DNA from: Staphylococcus piscifermentans
GTDB lineage: Bacteria; Bacillota; Bacilli; Staphylococcales; Staphylococcaceae
DNA length: 64,000 nucleotides
Assembly (NCBI RefSeq): GCF_900186985.1
Contig: NZ_LT906447.1
Location: 2,046,001 to 2,110,000 of the forward strand
Direction: 5' to 3'
Position 1 is the stretch's first letter; every line of letters begins with the position of its first letter. This document shows positions 37,475 through 49,529 of this stretch, one piece after another. A model generated the notes under the pieces. The model saw only the letters and a list, made by a program, of their open reading frames with translations, ran no database searches and was not told the origin of the DNA. Both the position numbers and the translations under genes were made by a program.

Positions 37475-40400
37475 TTAATGCTCATGCTTTTCATCTAAAG
37501 ATAATGTACCGAATTTGAAGAAGTATAGGAAACCTTTGACTTCTTTTTGCAAAATAGTTTCTAAAGCTGATTGATAATAATACATCTGAACTTTATAACG
37601 TGCTTTCAACTGCTCACCAAGTTCTTTATCAGAAACACCTCGGCGTCGGTTGAATGCATCGGTTTTATAATCCACGAAGAAATATTGACCATCTTTACGA
37701 TAAATCAAGTCAATCATCCCTTGGATAATAGAAACATCTTCATCATTGCTCATCTGATGATCTACTTTAGCCTGATTGACTACAAATGGCATTTCACGCA
37801 TAATCTGGTCACTTTGAGCGATGTCCATATATAGTTTACTCTCGATAAAGTCCATTACTTCGTCCATACGAATATCTGGCTTAGCATCATCTTCAATGAT
37901 GTTCTTTTCAATTAATTCATCAATATATGCATCTAATTCAGCATTTGTCATTCTTTCTTCTTTGAACGGAAGATGTTGCATCACAGTATGCATAAGCGTC
38001 CCAATTTCATTTGCTTTACGTTTCTTATGTTGTCTCATGAATTTTGGTCGTTCGTACGTTGAAGCACCGAGTTGATATTGACGGACACGTTCATAACTTG
38101 TACCTGTTTCTTCAGTATCTAATTGTCGCTTTAATTCAGATACAGACTGTTTTGTCGGCTTAACAATATCGGCTGGATATGGATACTGATAATCTAGTTG
38201 TTCTTCGATCATTTGCTGGCGCTCTGGCTCTGTTGTTTGATAACTTACAATATCATTTACAGTACGGAAATCTTCATCTTCCTTATGCTGTATTTCCTGG
38301 GAAATTTCACTATAGTCGTCGATATGAATTTCCGCATAAGGATGAATCGAATCGTCCAATTCATCAATAATGCGTTCAAATTTCAAATCACGCGTTAAAT
38401 TATTTGCCTGATATTTAGCTAGAATCGCATAGATAAGTTGCAAAGGATTTTTAACTTCTAAGCGGTAACTCATCGGCAACATGTTGTTTGAAATGGCAGT
38501 ATTTAACATCTTGTCCAATTCTTTCTCTGCTTTGACGCGTCCAACTAAAAATAATTGCTCTTTAGCACGGGTCAAGGCAACATACATTAAACGCATTTCT
38601 TCAGATATCATTTCCTTTTCCGTTATAGCTCTTAAAGTTACTGAAGCTAGTGACGGATACGCTGCATCTTTCTCAACATCAAAATAAGTCATTCCCATTC
38701 CGTATTTCTGATTTAAAATAACCGGCTGATACAAATCGCTGCGGTTAAATTGTTTGCTCAAGCCTGAATAAATCACAAATGGAAATTCCAAACCCTTACT
38801 CGCATGAACAGTCATCATGCGGACCACATCGTCATTCGGCCCTACTACATTCTCTTCACCAAAGTCTTTTCCGCGATCAATGAGTTCATCGATAAAGCGA
38901 ATAAATTGGAATAAACCGCGGAAGCTGGAATCTTCAAACTCCACAGCTTTATTGTATAAACCATACAAATTGGCACGGCGTCCCTTGCCGCCAATCATGC
39001 CACTGAAATATTGGATAACAAACCGGTCGTTGTAAAAGCGGTCAATCAATTGATAGACTGGATGTTCTAAACTGAAATCTTGATAAAATTTCAAGTCTTG
39101 AAGAAAATCTTGCAGTTTAGCAACTAAGCCTGAATCTGCCTCTTCGCTTTTTAAATAGTGCTGGATTGATTGATAGAAATAATCATCATTTGGGCTGCAT
39201 ACTCTGATTTGTGCTAGTTCATCCTCTGTAAATTGATAAATCACTGAACGCATGAGTCCGACAAGATAAATGTCTTGAAGCGGATTGTCTACCGTTCTTA
39301 AAAAGGATAAGACTAAACGAACTTCTGTCTGTTCAAAATAACCTTCCTTGCTATTAACATGAAAAGGAATATCTCTATTTTTAAAAGCTTGCTGCAATTC
39401 TCTAGAGCGATTATAACCGCGCTCTAAAATGACAATATCTTTATAAGAAGGCTTCCTATAGTTACCAGTAGACATATCATAAACCTCTCGATGATTCATA
39501 ATATCTTCCACTTGGTTCACAATATATTCTGCTTCTTGTTCTGTTCCAGTCAACTCAGATTCATTATCCTCTACCATTACATTTAAATTCAGAGGATGCG
39601 GTTTCTCATCAAACGGCGCTCCATAGTAAAGTTGTGCCGCTTCATCATAAATAATTTCTCCTACTGATTCATCCATCATATGTTTAAATAAGTAATTAGT
39701 AGTAGAGAGTACTTCTGGACGCGAACGGAAATTTTGTGATAAATCAATGCGCATACCTGTTGAACCATCTTGAGAGAAGCGTGTATATTTCTCAATAAAG
39801 AGACTCGGATCAGCTTGTCTGAATTTATAAATAGACTGCTTTACATCCCCTACCATGAATAAGTTGCCGTTTGTTTCATCGCCGCGTTTGATACAGCTTA
39901 AAATCTGTTCTTGTACGCGGTTTGTATCTTGATATTCATCCACTAGTATTTCATCAAAGCTTTGACGATAATGTTTGGCAAGCTCTGTTGGCGTGCCGTC
40001 CTCATTCATTAAAATTTTCAGTGCAAAATGTTCATAGTCAGAGAAATCTAAGATATTTCGGCTTCTTTTCTTTTTAGAAAAGGTATCGATGACATCTTGA
40101 GCAATACGTGACAGTATTTCTACACGTGGCGCTAATCTTTCCATATCGACTTTCAAATCTTCAGCCGAGCGTGAAAAGTAGTCTTGTTGTACCTTTTCTA
40201 CTGCACCTTTATAGTCATCATAATAAGCCTTGGCACTTTCTAAGCGTTCCAAATCACCCTCATTGGCTTCTTTGATTTTCTTAGTTGCACTTGGAAAACG
40301 TGCTACAAATCCATGCTTGCTTATTAATTCTGTATTCAATAGACCGCCTTCCATTGCGCGAGCCATAAATACACGTTCTTCTTCGACTACTTCTAATTGT

Positions 40401-41137
40401 TTATCCACGCCGGCAAGTTCACTGTATAAATCATAACTTTTATTGATATTTTCTAAAGCAGTATGCATAAACACTTTCGCTAAATCCATAAGTAATTCTA
40501 AAAATTCCTCTTGTACTTGTTCATCTCTATATGGATTGACTAATGAAGACAGCCATTGTTTAGGTTGAGGATTCGCTACTGCAAAAAAGTAAACTCTCTT
40601 AATAATTTGGCGCAGCTTGTCATCACTTCTATCAGATGAGAGTTGCTCAGATAAATCTATAAAAGCCTCGTTTAATTCAGCATAATACGCTTCTAACACT
40701 TCATCGATAGTTTGTTCTAACAATAGAATATTTTCCGCTTCACTACTTGTTCTGAAATTAGGATCAATATCTAACACGTCATAATGTTGTTGAATGAGTT
40801 TCAAACAAAAACTATGCAAAGTAGAAATTTGCGCTTGATGAATTTTCACCCTTTGGTTCTTCAAATGAGTGTTGCTAGGGTCATCTAGAGAAGCCTTTTG
40901 AATACGTTTCTCGACCCGATGTTTCATTTCTCTGGCACTCAAATTGGTGAATGTCACTACGAGCAAACGGTCGACATCTATTTCATCTTGAAGAATACGT
41001 TGAATGATACGTTCAACCAGAACTGCTGTTTTACCTGATCCTGCAGCAGCTGCTACTAAGGTATCTTGACCTTTCGCATAAATACTTTTCCATTGATCAT
41101 CTGTCCAAATAACGTCATTCGGTTTTTCCGGTATCAT
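37475..41137 (-). CDS. addA: AddA, helicase-nuclease subunit
   Basis: A 1220-residue RecB-like subunit of the AddAB (RexAB) recombination and repair complex, which processes double-strand breaks to Chi-dependent 3' tails. Walker A is [13 protein letters not shown] (about 30-42), and further UvrD-type helicase motifs include DEYQDTN and [12 protein letters not shown]. The C-terminal RecB-family nuclease motif ([21 protein letters not shown]) is present. Its start overlaps the addB stop by four bases. Full length, no frameshift seen. Confidence 0.96.
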   Translation of the reverse strand: MIPEKPNDVIWTDDQWKSIYAKGQDTLVAAAAGSGKTAVLVERIIQRILQDEIDVDRLLVVTFTNLSAREMKHRVEKRIQKASLDDPSNTHLKNQRVKIHQAQISTLHSFCLKLIQQHYDVLDIDPNFRTSSEAENILLLEQTIDEVLEAYYAELNEAFIDLSEQLSSDRSDDKLRQIIKRVYFFAVANPQPKQWLSSLVNPYRDEQVQEEFLELLMDLAKVFMHTALENINKSYDLYSELAGVDKQLEVVEEERVFMARAMEGGLLNTELISKHGFVARFPSATKKIKEANEGDLERLESAKAYYDDYKGAVEKVQQDYFSRSAEDLKVDMERLAPRVEILSRIAQDVIDTFSKKKRSRNILDFSDYEHFALKILMNEDGTPTELAKHYRQSFDEILVDEYQDTNRVQEQILSCIKRGDETNGNLFMVGDVKQSIYKFRQADPSLFIEKYTRFSQDGSTGMRIDLSQNFRSRPEVLSTTNYLFKHMMDESVGEIIYDEAAQLYYGAPFDEKPHPLNLNVMVEDNESELTGTEQEAEYIVNQVEDIMNHREVYDMSTGNYRKPSYKDIVILERGYNRSRELQQAFKNRDIPFHVNSKEGYFEQTEVRLVLSFLRTVDNPLQDIYLVGLMRSVIYQFTEDELAQIRVCSPNDDYFYQSIQHYLKSEEADSGLVAKLQDFLQDLKFYQDFSLEHPVYQLIDRFYNDRFVIQYFSGMIGGKGRRANLYGLYNKAVEFEDSSFRGLFQFIRFIDELIDRGKDFGEENVVGPNDDVVRMMTVHASKGLEFPFVIYSGLSKQFNRSDLYQPVILNQKYGMGMTYFDVEKDAAYPSLASVTLRAITEKEMISEEMRLMYVALTRAKEQLFLVGRVKAEKELDKMLNTAISNNMLPMSYRLEVKNPLQLIYAILAKYQANNLTRDLKFERIIDELDDSIHPYAEIHIDDYSEISQEIQHKEDEDFRTVNDIVSYQTTEPERQQMIEEQLDYQYPYPADIVKPTKQSVSELKRQLDTEETGTSYERVRQYQLGASTYERPKFMRQHKKRKANEIGTLMHTVMQHLPFKEERMTNAELDAYIDELIEKNIIEDDAKPDIRMDEVMDFIESKLYMDIAQSDQIMREMPFVVNQAKVDHQMSNDEDVSIIQGMIDLIYRKDGQYFFVDYKTDAFNRRRGVSDKELGEQLKARYKVQMYYYQSALETILQKEVKGFLYFFKFGTLSLDEKHEH

Positions 41138-44100
41138 TCGTCATCCTCCTCTTCATCTGGTGTTTGATTTAATAAATCAATCGGATTAATACTTTCATCC
41201 ACTGTTCTATATTTCTTACTATCTATCATGCCATCAACATGACACACAGAACGATAATTGCAAAATTCGCAAGGCAGCTTCTGTTTATATTTCATGGGTG
41301 CCACTTCAGTGTGTCCATCCATAATATCCGAAGCAATTTGCACGAAGTTATTTTTATTATGTTCAATAAATTTATAAATGGTTTTCGAGTTTGCAACTTT
41401 ACTACTCTTATTCAAATTACCTTTTGCGCCTACGTCTATTGGGACAATGTCTGACTTGAATTTAGGTTCTAATCTGGTATCTTCAGCATCAACGACTTCA
41501 GGATTGCTATTGATTAATCCATTTAATCTGAAGGATTTCAACAATTCTTCTTGTCTTTTTACTTCATCCATCTCAGCCCAATTGGAAAAATTAACACGCG
41601 GTTCGTGCACGTGGAAATATAATAAGCCTCCTGGTTCTGTGGACTCTGCTAAATTCAAGCGTTCTTTATTTTGCAGTACTACATCCATATAGGTCATCAT
41701 CTGCATTTGCAATCCATAATAAACCTTCGTTAAATCTAGAGTTCCACTGTATTCTGATGATTTGTAATCAATTATATTCACAAAACTGCGGTCTTGATTG
41801 GTGTACGTATCAATACGGTCAATTTGGCCGCGGATATTTATCGGTATACCTTGAGAGGTATATAGTGATTCTGCTGCAAGCTGCTCATTAGAGCTAGGAT
41901 TTTTTCTAAATGATTTTTCAAAAGCTTGAGGTCTGAATTTAGAAAAAGTACCTTGATATTTTAATGCTGTTAAAGTCGATTGCACAATCGCACCGATACG
42001 TACTGACATATAACGATAATATGCTGAGGAATTCAACAAGTTGTATTGGACTTCAGGCAAGATATTTTCTAAAGCTTCTTGTGTAAGTTGACGGATAGAA
42101 GCATCTGTAAGGTTACGGAAATCGCCATGGATTCTATCAGCAATATATTTCAATACAGAGTGGAAGATATCTCCTAAATCAAAATTCTCTAATTTATATT
42201 TCGTACGCTCATTCAGACGTAACCCGTGTGAAGTATAATGTTTGAATGGACACTGCTGATAGCCTTCAAATCGAGAAACGCTGGCATTGATTTTATCACC
42301 ATATAGAGCTTTCGATAAAGAAGTATCTAATTGTACTGTTTTGTTATCGAAAGTTAAGGCAGATGTCAGATACTGCAATCCTTTATTCAAGCGCTCATTA
42401 TGCAACATTGCTTGATAAGCTTCTAACCAAGTATCAGCAGTTAATTCATGATTCAACCATCCTTGCAATTCTTCAAACAGCAGAATTTTGGTTTGATGCG
42501 GATGTTCCATTACTCTCAACGGGTTGTATTGTGCAGCATATTGTACATTTAATATATTCAAATCAGTGTAAAGGTCACGAATATTATTAATAAACGGGCT
42601 GACTTCCTTTTCATCATTATTGAGACCCATTAAGCTATAAGAAAAAGTAACATTGGTCGTCGCTCTTGTCATTGCAATATAACACACAAAGGCTTCGTCC
42701 ATTTGTAATACGTCAGCAGTCGGACTCAACTCAAGCTGTGTCTCTTCTTGGAAATATTTTTTCTCATCGTCACTGATTAATCCAGAATTAGAGATTGTTT
42801 GAGGCATTACCCCATCATTCATCCCTAACATATAAATTTGTTTTTTATTATCTACTTTAGCCAAATCCATGCTACCGATACTTACTTGGTCTAGCGTTTG
42901 AGGAATCATCACAAATTCTAATTGTTCTAATCCAACATCAAAGAGTTCAAGGAAACGCTTCTGTGTCATTTCTCTATCACCGAACACAGTAGCTAAGTCA
43001 TCGAGTGTTTGAATAAAGCCATTCCACACTTGGTCCAGCTCTTCAGCTTGTTCATGTTCGCCGGCTAAATCTAATTCGTCTCGCTCTGTCATTAATTGAC
43101 TCGGCAAATTGAATTCTTCAAACACTTCATAGAAAGCAGCCGCGTACGCCTCTGCAGTTTCCGCTTCACTCAATGCTTTTTCAAAACGCAAGATTTTATC
43201 TATCACAAAGTTCTTCATATCTATAACGCGTTGATAAACTTGTTGTGTTTCCTCTGTCATAGGTTGGCGCTTCAGACCCATTTGATTAAATTGTTCCAAT
43301 TTAAAGTATTTATCATCTAACCAACGTTGACCATAAATACCACGTTCTAACACATAGTTTTCTAAGATGTCGATAAGATAGCGACTATCTTTAAATTCTT
43401 TCGTCAGTACTTGAGTCTTAAACAAACGCATTAATGGCTCGAAACTCCATTTCGTTTCAATCACTTCTAATAATGAACGAATCATTTCCATAACCGGATG
43501 ATGCGTCATCGATTTCTTTGTATCAATATTAAATGGAATTTCAAATTCCGGAAAGATGCTTTCCATTAAATGCGCATAAGTATCATCACGATAGAGAATC
43601 GCTACATCTTGATAACGTATATTTTCCTCACGCGCTTTACGCAGAATCTCCCGTGCTACCGCATTTACTTCTTCACGAACATTTGAAGCCTCTAAAACAT
43701 TAATATGCCCTTCTACGTTCGCTTTCTCAAAAAAGAGTTCATTGAAAGAACTTTCTAAATGTGATAAATCCTGATTTTCAAAGCGTTCTTGACTTGTAAA
43801 ACGACGTAAGTTGAAAGGAATTTGTTGTCTTTGCGCAATTTCTTCAATGTGTGACAATGTCGCTGAAGTTTTTCTGAAAAGACTGAACGGGTCTTTATCC
43901 CCATTCGTAGTAAGCAACACACTGACAGATTTGGCGCATTGTGACAGCTTTTCTATAATTTGATATTCAAGCGTCGAGAAGTTATGGAAACCATCGATAT
44001 AAATTTCTGACTTTCTCAGCCAAGCTGATTCATCCATTTTCTCAATAAATTTATAAAGTGTATCTTCTGAAGAAACGAAATTATCAGCTAACCGTTCTTC

Positions 44101-44604
44101 TAAATAATGATAAACAAGCGCAATATCATGTAATTTATCTTGTGTTCTTGTTTGCAATTGATTTTCAGCAATAAACTGTTCGAGTTGTGCGGGAGAAACA
44201 GCATACTTTTTAAAATCTTGAATTTGTTCACTTAACTTAGCACTAAATCCATAATATTTAGTTTGAGATTGGTATAAATTCAATTCAGGACGGTGTGACT
44301 GCAAGATATCAAAGACCATCATTTCTAATGCGCCTTTAGAAGCATAGTCTTCTGTCAAACCGCCTATTTCTTGAAATATTCTATGACTTAAGCGTTCAAA
44401 GTGCAAAACCTCAGTACGCATACTGCCATTAAGTTCTGGATCTTTCACGAAATCTTGTTCTAATTGAAAGGTGCTTTGTGTCGGTGCAATAATGATAATC
44501 GGATCTCCAAGTGGATCTTCTTTCATTTTAGTTTTAATCTCATCTAACATAGCATGAGACTTGCCAGTTCCTGCTCGCCCTATATATGCATTTAATTGAC
44601 TCAC
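41134..44604 (-). CDS. addB: AddB, helicase-nuclease subunit
   Basis: A 1157-residue subunit that pairs with AddA. Walker A GRAGTGKS is at residues 9-16. The C-terminal nuclease domain carries the Fe-S cluster cysteines (QQCPFKHY and the [12 protein letters not shown] group) and nuclease residues in [11 protein letters not shown] start at GTG 44604, five bases after AAAGGGGGAG. The upstream in-frame extension to 44637 overlaps that site, and 1157 is the normal staphylococcal length. It is the first gene of the addBA operon. Confidence 0.95.
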   Translation of the reverse strand: MSQLNAYIGRAGTGKSHAMLDEIKTKMKEDPLGDPIIIIAPTQSTFQLEQDFVKDPELNGSMRTEVLHFERLSHRIFQEIGGLTEDYASKGALEMMVFDILQSHRPELNLYQSQTKYYGFSAKLSEQIQDFKKYAVSPAQLEQFIAENQLQTRTQDKLHDIALVYHYLEERLADNFVSSEDTLYKFIEKMDESAWLRKSEIYIDGFHNFSTLEYQIIEKLSQCAKSVSVLLTTNGDKDPFSLFRKTSATLSHIEEIAQRQQIPFNLRRFTSQERFENQDLSHLESSFNELFFEKANVEGHINVLEASNVREEVNAVAREILRKAREENIRYQDVAILYRDDTYAHLMESIFPEFEIPFNIDTKKSMTHHPVMEMIRSLLEVIETKWSFEPLMRLFKTQVLTKEFKDSRYLIDILENYVLERGIYGQRWLDDKYFKLEQFNQMGLKRQPMTEETQQVYQRVIDMKNFVIDKILRFEKALSEAETAEAYAAAFYEVFEEFNLPSQLMTERDELDLAGEHEQAEELDQVWNGFIQTLDDLATVFGDREMTQKRFLELFDVGLEQLEFVMIPQTLDQVSIGSMDLAKVDNKKQIYMLGMNDGVMPQTISNSGLISDDEKKYFQEETQLELSPTADVLQMDEAFVCYIAMTRATTNVTFSYSLMGLNNDEKEVSPFINNIRDLYTDLNILNVQYAAQYNPLRVMEHPHQTKILLFEELQGWLNHELTADTWLEAYQAMLHNERLNKGLQYLTSALTFDNKTVQLDTSLSKALYGDKINASVSRFEGYQQCPFKHYTSHGLRLNERTKYKLENFDLGDIFHSVLKYIADRIHGDFRNLTDASIRQLTQEALENILPEVQYNLLNSSAYYRYMSVRIGAIVQSTLTALKYQGTFSKFRPQAFEKSFRKNPSSNEQLAAESLYTSQGIPINIRGQIDRIDTYTNQDRSFVNIIDYKSSEYSGTLDLTKVYYGLQMQMMTYMDVVLQNKERLNLAESTEPGGLLYFHVHEPRVNFSNWAEMDEVKRQEELLKSFRLNGLINSNPEVVDAEDTRLEPKFKSDIVPIDVGAKGNLNKSSKVANSKTIYKFIEHNKNNFVQIASDIMDGHTEVAPMKYKQKLPCEFCNYRSVCHVDGMIDSKKYRTVDESINPIDLLNQTPDEEEDDE

Positions 44605-44677
44605 GTTTTCTCCCCCTTTGTCCATATTGTAGCACATATGTTCTCATTCTTAATCACAAAAATTTCTATCTTATACG

Positions 44678-44718
44678 AAAAAAGCTGACACTATATTAAA
44701 CGTTATAGCATCAGCATT
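44678..44718 (-). terminator. Terminator of the spsAB operon
   Basis: Minus-strand GCTGATGCTATA pairs with TATAGTGTCAGC; six T follow. Confidence 0.75.
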
Positions 44719-44763
44719 TTCTTTTATTTAATTTAAATGTGAGTCTGAGAGTCAGTACTCATT

Positions 44764-45333
44764 TTAATATTTTGTATCAGGATTAAAGTTTACTTTAAAA
44801 GCTGTAAACGGCCAATAACGTAAGCTGACTTTACCGACAACTTGATCTTCGTCAATGAGTCCGAATGAACGACTGTCTTTACTTACTTCACGATTATCTC
44901 CTAATACTAATAATTTATTTTTAGGAATTGTATTGGAGCCATTTGCATTAGGCAAGTTTTTCACTTTGAAGCTGCCTGTAATTTCGTCGTAGCTTTTATG
45001 TTTTTCATTATAATCTAAGTAAGGTTCTTTAACTTTCTTACCATTTACATACAATTGGTCATGTTTATATTCAACACTGTCACCAGGCATACCGATAACA
45101 CGTTTCACATAATCACTATCTTTATTGGCATGGAATACGATGACATTACCTTTTTCCAAGCCTCCTGTTTTAAAGCCGATCATATTAACGATTACTTTTT
45201 CTCCATCTTTTAAAGTCGGATACATTGAATCCCCGCGAACTGTATAAGATTTCGCAATAAAATTAGTTATTACTAAAACTAATACTAAAGCAATCGCTAT
45301 GGCAATTATCCATTCTCTTATTTCCTTCTTCAC
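44764..45333 (-). CDS. spsB: Type I signal peptidase SpsB
   Basis: A 189-residue membrane-anchored serine protease that removes signal peptides from secreted proteins, including staphopain here. One N-terminal membrane segment (about 8-27) precedes the catalytic Ser36 (RGDSMYPTL) and Lys77 (YVKRVIGMPGD), followed by GDNREVSKDSR. I start at GTG 45333, nine bases after GAGGTG; then the numbering equals that of S. aureus SpsB. It follows the inactive paralogue spsA, overlapping its downstream end. Confidence 0.96.
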   Translation of the reverse strand: MKKEIREWIIAIAIALVLVLVITNFIAKSYTVRGDSMYPTLKDGEKVIVNMIGFKTGGLEKGNVIVFHANKDSDYVKRVIGMPGDSVEYKHDQLYVNGKKVKEPYLDYNEKHKSYDEITGSFKVKNLPNANGSNTIPKNKLLVLGDNREVSKDSRSFGLIDEDQVVGKVSLRYWPFTAFKVNFNPDTKY

Positions 45334-45348
45334 TATAAGACACCTCAA

Positions 45349-45873
45349 TTATTCGTTGAATGAAATCCCAAACTTATTCCAAGGATAATATCGCAAAACT
45401 ACATTTCCTACAATATCTTTTTGTTGAATTGTGCCGAATGTCCGAGAATCATTTGAATCAGCACGGTTATCGTTAAGAATAAAATACTGTTTCGGCGGAA
45501 CAATATCTCCTTCAGAGTGTTTGACATTTCGCAATGCTAAATTTTTAATTTGTGCTTGCACACGATAATTCTCTTTAACCATTTGATCATCACGATAAAG
45601 TCGACTGTCTTTAAATTCAACAGATTGTCCTGGCAATCCAATTACTCTTCCAAAATAGGTGTTGCCCTTTTGTTTGTACATCACGATATCGCCATTATGT
45701 AAGCGATTGAAAGTGTTCTGTACTTTACTTATTAAAATGCGGTCTCCATGCTTTAACGCAGGTGACATTTCATTATTCGGGACAACTGCGCCGATAATCA
45801 GAAAAGCTTGAATCAACATTACAATAATAATCGCAATTATCAATGAAAGCAAATATTTTACAATTTTACGCAC
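45349..45873 (-). CDS. spsA: SpsA, catalytically inactive signal peptidase homologue
   Basis: A 174-residue homologue of SpsB with the same fold and one N-terminal membrane segment. The catalytic pair is missing. The position of the serine holds Glu35 (PNNEMSPAL), and the lysine position holds Gly75 (TYFGRVIGLPG). S. aureus SpsA also lacks both. The remaining signature LNDNRADSNDSR is intact and the frame is open, so selection keeps the gene; its role is unknown. It lies directly upstream of spsB. Confidence 0.93.
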   Translation of the reverse strand: MRKIVKYLLSLIIAIIIVMLIQAFLIIGAVVPNNEMSPALKHGDRILISKVQNTFNRLHNGDIVMYKQKGNTYFGRVIGLPGQSVEFKDSRLYRDDQMVKENYRVQAQIKNLALRNVKHSEGDIVPPKQYFILNDNRADSNDSRTFGTIQQKDIVGNVVLRYYPWNKFGISFNE

Positions 45874-45885
45874 GTTATACTCCCT

Positions 45886-46449
45886 CTATTTTATAAAGCG
45901 TTTTTCTAAACGGCGGCTCAAATACCATAAGCCTGCAAGGATAATAATCATAATGCCGACACGTATCGGGCTAGATAAAATACTATGCATATCTCTGCCT
46001 AACACACCTGTTAAGGCCATTGCAACCAAGTTAGAAACAGCAAGCACTAAAAAGAAGGTGCGTATTTTCATTTTAGATAATCCTGCTACTACATTCATCA
46101 AGGCACTTGGCGTAAACGGGAAACACAACATAATAAAGATAGGCGTAACACCCTGTCTATTTACGAAATTTAAAAATTTACGCACGTCTTTTCTACTTTT
46201 TACTTTATCCATAACAGCAGTATTGGCAAAGGCTCTGACAATTAAAAAGACTACAAAGCTCCCTAAAAATGTTCCTAGCCAAGAAATGATAATTCCTAGG
46301 AACAAACCAAAGGTATCTACATTGACAAAAACAAATACAAATAATGGAAGGACTGGAATAAATGATTCAATAAAAGGAAGTAAAAACCCTAATAAATAAC
46401 CGAAGTCTCCCATTGAGTGCATCCAACTTTCAACTTGATGTGCTGACAT
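45886..46449 (-). CDS. DedA/TVP38-TMEM64 family membrane protein
   Basis: A 187-residue membrane protein with five or six hydrophobic segments. The family core has PFIESFIPVLPLFVFV near the N-terminus and the F/Y-x-x-x-R-like VFLIVRAFA region. A PFTPSALMNVVAG motif follows and is typical of the SNARE-associated/VTT domain. Members are lipid-scrambling or transport-linked membrane proteins. I start at ATG 46449, five bases after GGGTGGA. It is followed by spsA on the same strand after 13 bases, suggesting one transcript for membrane and secretion functions. Confidence 0.82.
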   Translation of the reverse strand: MSAHQVESWMHSMGDFGYLLGFLLPFIESFIPVLPLFVFVFVNVDTFGLFLGIIISWLGTFLGSFVVFLIVRAFANTAVMDKVKSRKDVRKFLNFVNRQGVTPIFIMLCFPFTPSALMNVVAGLSKMKIRTFFLVLAVSNLVAMALTGVLGRDMHSILSSPIRVGIMIIILAGLWYLSRRLEKRFIK

Positions 46450-46588
46450 ATATCCACCCATCTCTCTATGTAATACAATTAATACTATTATAGATGGAAA
46501 CGGTGTATTTTGAAACCGAAAAAGAATAACTTATTCATTTGCTGTGCACGCATTTTTACTTTTAAAACAATTAAGCTGTTCTAAGTAT

Positions 46589-46634
46589 AAAAAAATTCCT
46601 TACAACTGAAATCAGTCTACAGTTGTAAGGAATT
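46589..46634 (-). terminator. Terminator of pgi
   Basis: Minus-strand AATTCCTTACAACTG pairs with CAGTTGTAAGGAATT across an 11-base loop; a T-run follows. Confidence 0.9.
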
Positions 46635-46651
46635 GTATATTTTTATAGAAA

Positions 46652-47983
46652 TTACAAGCGATCTTCTAATTCTTGTTTTTTATCTTCGTAACCTGGTTTA
46701 CCAAGTAAAGCAAACATGTTTTGTTTGTATGCTTCTACACCTGGTTGGTTGAATGGATTAACGCCTAATTGATAGCCGCTCATCGCACAAGCTAATTCAA
46801 AGAAGTATACTAAGTAGCCGAATGTTTCTGGGTCGATACGCGGAATTTTGACTACCATGTTTGGTACTTCACCATCAGTATGTGCTAATAATGTACCTTG
46901 GAAAGCTTTAGTGTTAACTTCATCAATTGTTTTACCAGCCAGATAGTTTAAACCATCTAAATCATCTGGGTCTTTTTCAATTGTGATATTATATTTTGGT
47001 TCTTCAACTTTAACCACTGTTTCGAACAAGAAACGACGTCCTTCTTGAACATATTGGCCTAATGAGTGCAAGTCAGTTGTATAGTTGGCACTTGATGGGT
47101 AAATGCCTTTAAAGTCTTTACCTTCTGATTCACCGTATAATTGTTTCCACCATTCATTGAAATATTGCAATGAAGGTTCGTAGTTGATCAACATTTCTGT
47201 TGTATAGCCTTTAGCATATAAGATATTACGCAATGTAGCATATTGGTAAGCGATATTATCTTCAAGTTTATCAGATGATAATTCTTCACGCGCTTTAGCC
47301 GCACCATCCATCATTGCTTGGATATCGATACCTGCTGCTGCAATCGGTAATAAACCTACTGCAGTTAATACAGAATAACGTCCTCCTACATCATCTGGAA
47401 CTACGAAAGTTTCATAATCTTCATTAGTTGCAAGTTGTTTCAACGCACCTTTTTCTTTATCAGTAGTAGCAAAAATACGTTGTTTCGCTTCATCTTTGCC
47501 ATATTTATCTTCTAAAAGTTGTTTAAAGAGTCTGAACGCAACTGCTGGTTCTGTAGTAGTACCTGATTTAGAAATGACATTGACTGAATAATCTTTACCA
47601 TCTAAATATTGAATCAAGTCATGTAAATAAGTTGAAGATAAGTGGTTGCCTGCAAAGACGATTTCAGGATATTCGTCGCTATTTCTGAAAGCAGAACTTA
47701 ACATTTCAATTGCAGCGCGCGCGCCAAGGTAAGAACCACCGATACCTACTACTACTAATACATCAGAGTGTTCTTTAATACGTTTCGCTGCTTCTAAGAT
47801 ACGTGAAAATTCTTCTTTATCGTAATCAACAGGTAAGTCTAACCAACCTAAGAAGTCACTGCCTGCACCAGTGCCTTCATGAATAATACGGTGGATTGTT
47901 TTAACGATTTCTTGTTGTTGAGTTAATTCGTGTTCGCCAACAAATTTTAAAGCTTTGTTATAGTCTAGCTCAATATGTGTCAT
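46652..47983 (-). CDS. pgi: Glucose-6-phosphate isomerase
   Basis: A 443-residue glycolytic enzyme interconverting glucose-6-phosphate and fructose-6-phosphate. Recognisable motifs are [31 protein letters not shown] and the C-terminal [13 protein letters not shown] start at ATG 47983 ([10 protein letters not shown]), preceded by AGGAGG. An in-frame extension to 48016 contains the ribosome site and is not used; 443 is also the S. aureus length. It is divergent from argG. Confidence 0.97.
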   Translation of the reverse strand: MTHIELDYNKALKFVGEHELTQQQEIVKTIHRIIHEGTGAGSDFLGWLDLPVDYDKEEFSRILEAAKRIKEHSDVLVVVGIGGSYLGARAAIEMLSSAFRNSDEYPEIVFAGNHLSSTYLHDLIQYLDGKDYSVNVISKSGTTTEPAVAFRLFKQLLEDKYGKDEAKQRIFATTDKEKGALKQLATNEDYETFVVPDDVGGRYSVLTAVGLLPIAAAGIDIQAMMDGAAKAREELSSDKLEDNIAYQYATLRNILYAKGYTTEMLINYEPSLQYFNEWWKQLYGESEGKDFKGIYPSSANYTTDLHSLGQYVQEGRRFLFETVVKVEEPKYNITIEKDPDDLDGLNYLAGKTIDEVNTKAFQGTLLAHTDGEVPNMVVKIPRIDPETFGYLVYFFELACAMSGYQLGVNPFNQPGVEAYKQNMFALLGKPGYEDKKQELEDRL

Positions 47984-48155
47984 ATGAACTTCCTCCTGCT
48001 CTTTTATTTCAACCATAGTTTACTAAATTTCTGACAATGCTTTCAATAAAATTGTTTGTATATTTGTAATTACCGTGTGTAATTGTAACTAAAACGTCAA
48101 GTTTCTCACTCTTCTATAAAAAACGTTTTTAAACTTGAAGTATTTTAATCACTTA

Positions 48156-48174
48156 TTTATGAAAAATGCATAAA
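48156..48174. promoter_or_regulatory. Candidate ARG box
   Basis: TTTATG and CATAAA form a perfect 6-bp inverted repeat around seven A-rich bases, about 100 bp upstream of the argG -10. Size and composition fit an ArgR/AhrC site; match quality is modest. Confidence 0.4.
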
Positions 48175-48274
48175 GAAACCTATAACCGCTTGGTTGTCGA
48201 CCACTTTTAGAGTGAACTTTCATTATTTTGTATATTTATGTAAAATAATGGTTTATTTCTCATAAGTAATCTGC

Positions 48275-48280
48275 TATGAT
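48275..48280 (+). promoter_or_regulatory. argGH promoter -10 region
   Basis: TATGAT lies 46 bp before the argG start. The -35 region (TTATTT, 16 bp upstream) is poor, as expected for a regulated promoter. A TGTATACA palindrome follows directly. The rest of the 340-bp pgi-argG gap is AT-rich without other features. Confidence 0.45.
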
Positions 48281-48326
48281 GTATACATGTTAAAAAATTC
48301 TAACTATTCTAACGAGGTGTAAAATT

Positions 48327-49529
48327 ATGAAAGAAAAAATCGTGTTAGCCTATTCAGGCGGATTAGATACAAGTGTTGCAGTTCAATGGCTGATCGATAA
48401 AGGTTACGATGTCGTTGCTTGCTGTTTAGATGTCGGTGAAGGCAAAGACTTAGATCAAGTTTATCAAAAAGCCTTAGATATGGGCGCTGTTGAATGTTAT
48501 ATCATTGATGCAACTGAAGAATTCAGTGATGAATATGTCAGTTACGCAATAAAAGGAAACTTGATGTATGAAAATACTTATCCAGTCGTTTCAGCATTAT
48601 CAAGACCTTTAATTTCAAAAAAATTAGTAGAAATCGCTGAAAAAACAGATGCTGTAGGTATCGCTCATGGATGTACAGGTAAAGGGAATGACCAAGTACG
48701 TTTCGAAGTAGCTATTAAAGCATTAAATCCTGAATTAAAAGTATTTGCGCCAGTGCGTGCTTGGGGCTGGAGCCGTGAAGAAGAAATCGATTATGCTATC
48801 AAACATAATATTCCAGTACCTATCAATCATGATTCTCCTTATTCTATCGACCAGAATTTATGGGGTCGTGCAAATGAATGCGGTATCTTAGAGGATCCTT
48901 ATGCAGCACCTCCAGCTGATGCCTTTGATTTAACACGAGAAATTGAAGACACACCAGATACACCGGATGAGATTGTGCTTCATTTTGAAAAAGGTATTCC
49001 TGTTTCAGTTGATAATAAAGAGTTTCCATTAGACGAATTAATTCTTTATTTAAATGATTTAGCTGGTAAACATGGAATCGGCCGTATCGACCACGTTGAG
49101 AATAGATTAGTAGGTATTAAATCTCGTGAAATTTATGAAACTCCAGGCGCTGAAGTAATTTTAAAAGCACATAAAGCATTGGAGACAATTACGTTGACTA
49201 AAGATGTTGCGCACTTTAAACCTGTAATTGAAAAACAATTTGCAGAACAAACTTATAATGGTTTATGGTTCTCACCTTTGACAGATTCATTGAAATTATT
49301 TATTGATTCTACGCAAGAACATGTTACTGGGGACGTACGTGTTAAATTATTCAAAGGTAATGCGACAGTGAACGGCAGACGTTCCCCATATTCTTTATAT
49401 AATGAAAAACTTGCTACTTATACTAAAGAAGATGCTTTCAACCAAGAAGCAGCAATAGGATTTATCGAAATTTACGGTTTGCCGACTGAAGTTAATTCTA
49501 TGTTGCACGGAGGTTATTCTAATGAGTAA
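48327..49529 (+). CDS. argG: Argininosuccinate synthase
   Basis: A 400-residue enzyme joining citrulline and aspartate with ATP to argininosuccinate, in arginine synthesis. The PP-loop AYSGGLDTS is at residues 8-16, and [12 protein letters not shown] and [14 protein letters not shown] follow. The start is ATG 48327, eight bases after GAGGTG. It overlaps argH by eight bases, so the two are translationally coupled. It is divergent from pgi. Confidence 0.97.
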   Translation: MKEKIVLAYSGGLDTSVAVQWLIDKGYDVVACCLDVGEGKDLDQVYQKALDMGAVECYIIDATEEFSDEYVSYAIKGNLMYENTYPVVSALSRPLISKKLVEIAEKTDAVGIAHGCTGKGNDQVRFEVAIKALNPELKVFAPVRAWGWSREEEIDYAIKHNIPVPINHDSPYSIDQNLWGRANECGILEDPYAAPPADAFDLTREIEDTPDTPDEIVLHFEKGIPVSVDNKEFPLDELILYLNDLAGKHGIGRIDHVENRLVGIKSREIYETPGAEVILKAHKALETITLTKDVAHFKPVIEKQFAEQTYNGLWFSPLTDSLKLFIDSTQEHVTGDVRVKLFKGNATVNGRRSPYSLYNEKLATYTKEDAFNQEAAIGFIEIYGLPTEVNSMLHGGYSNE

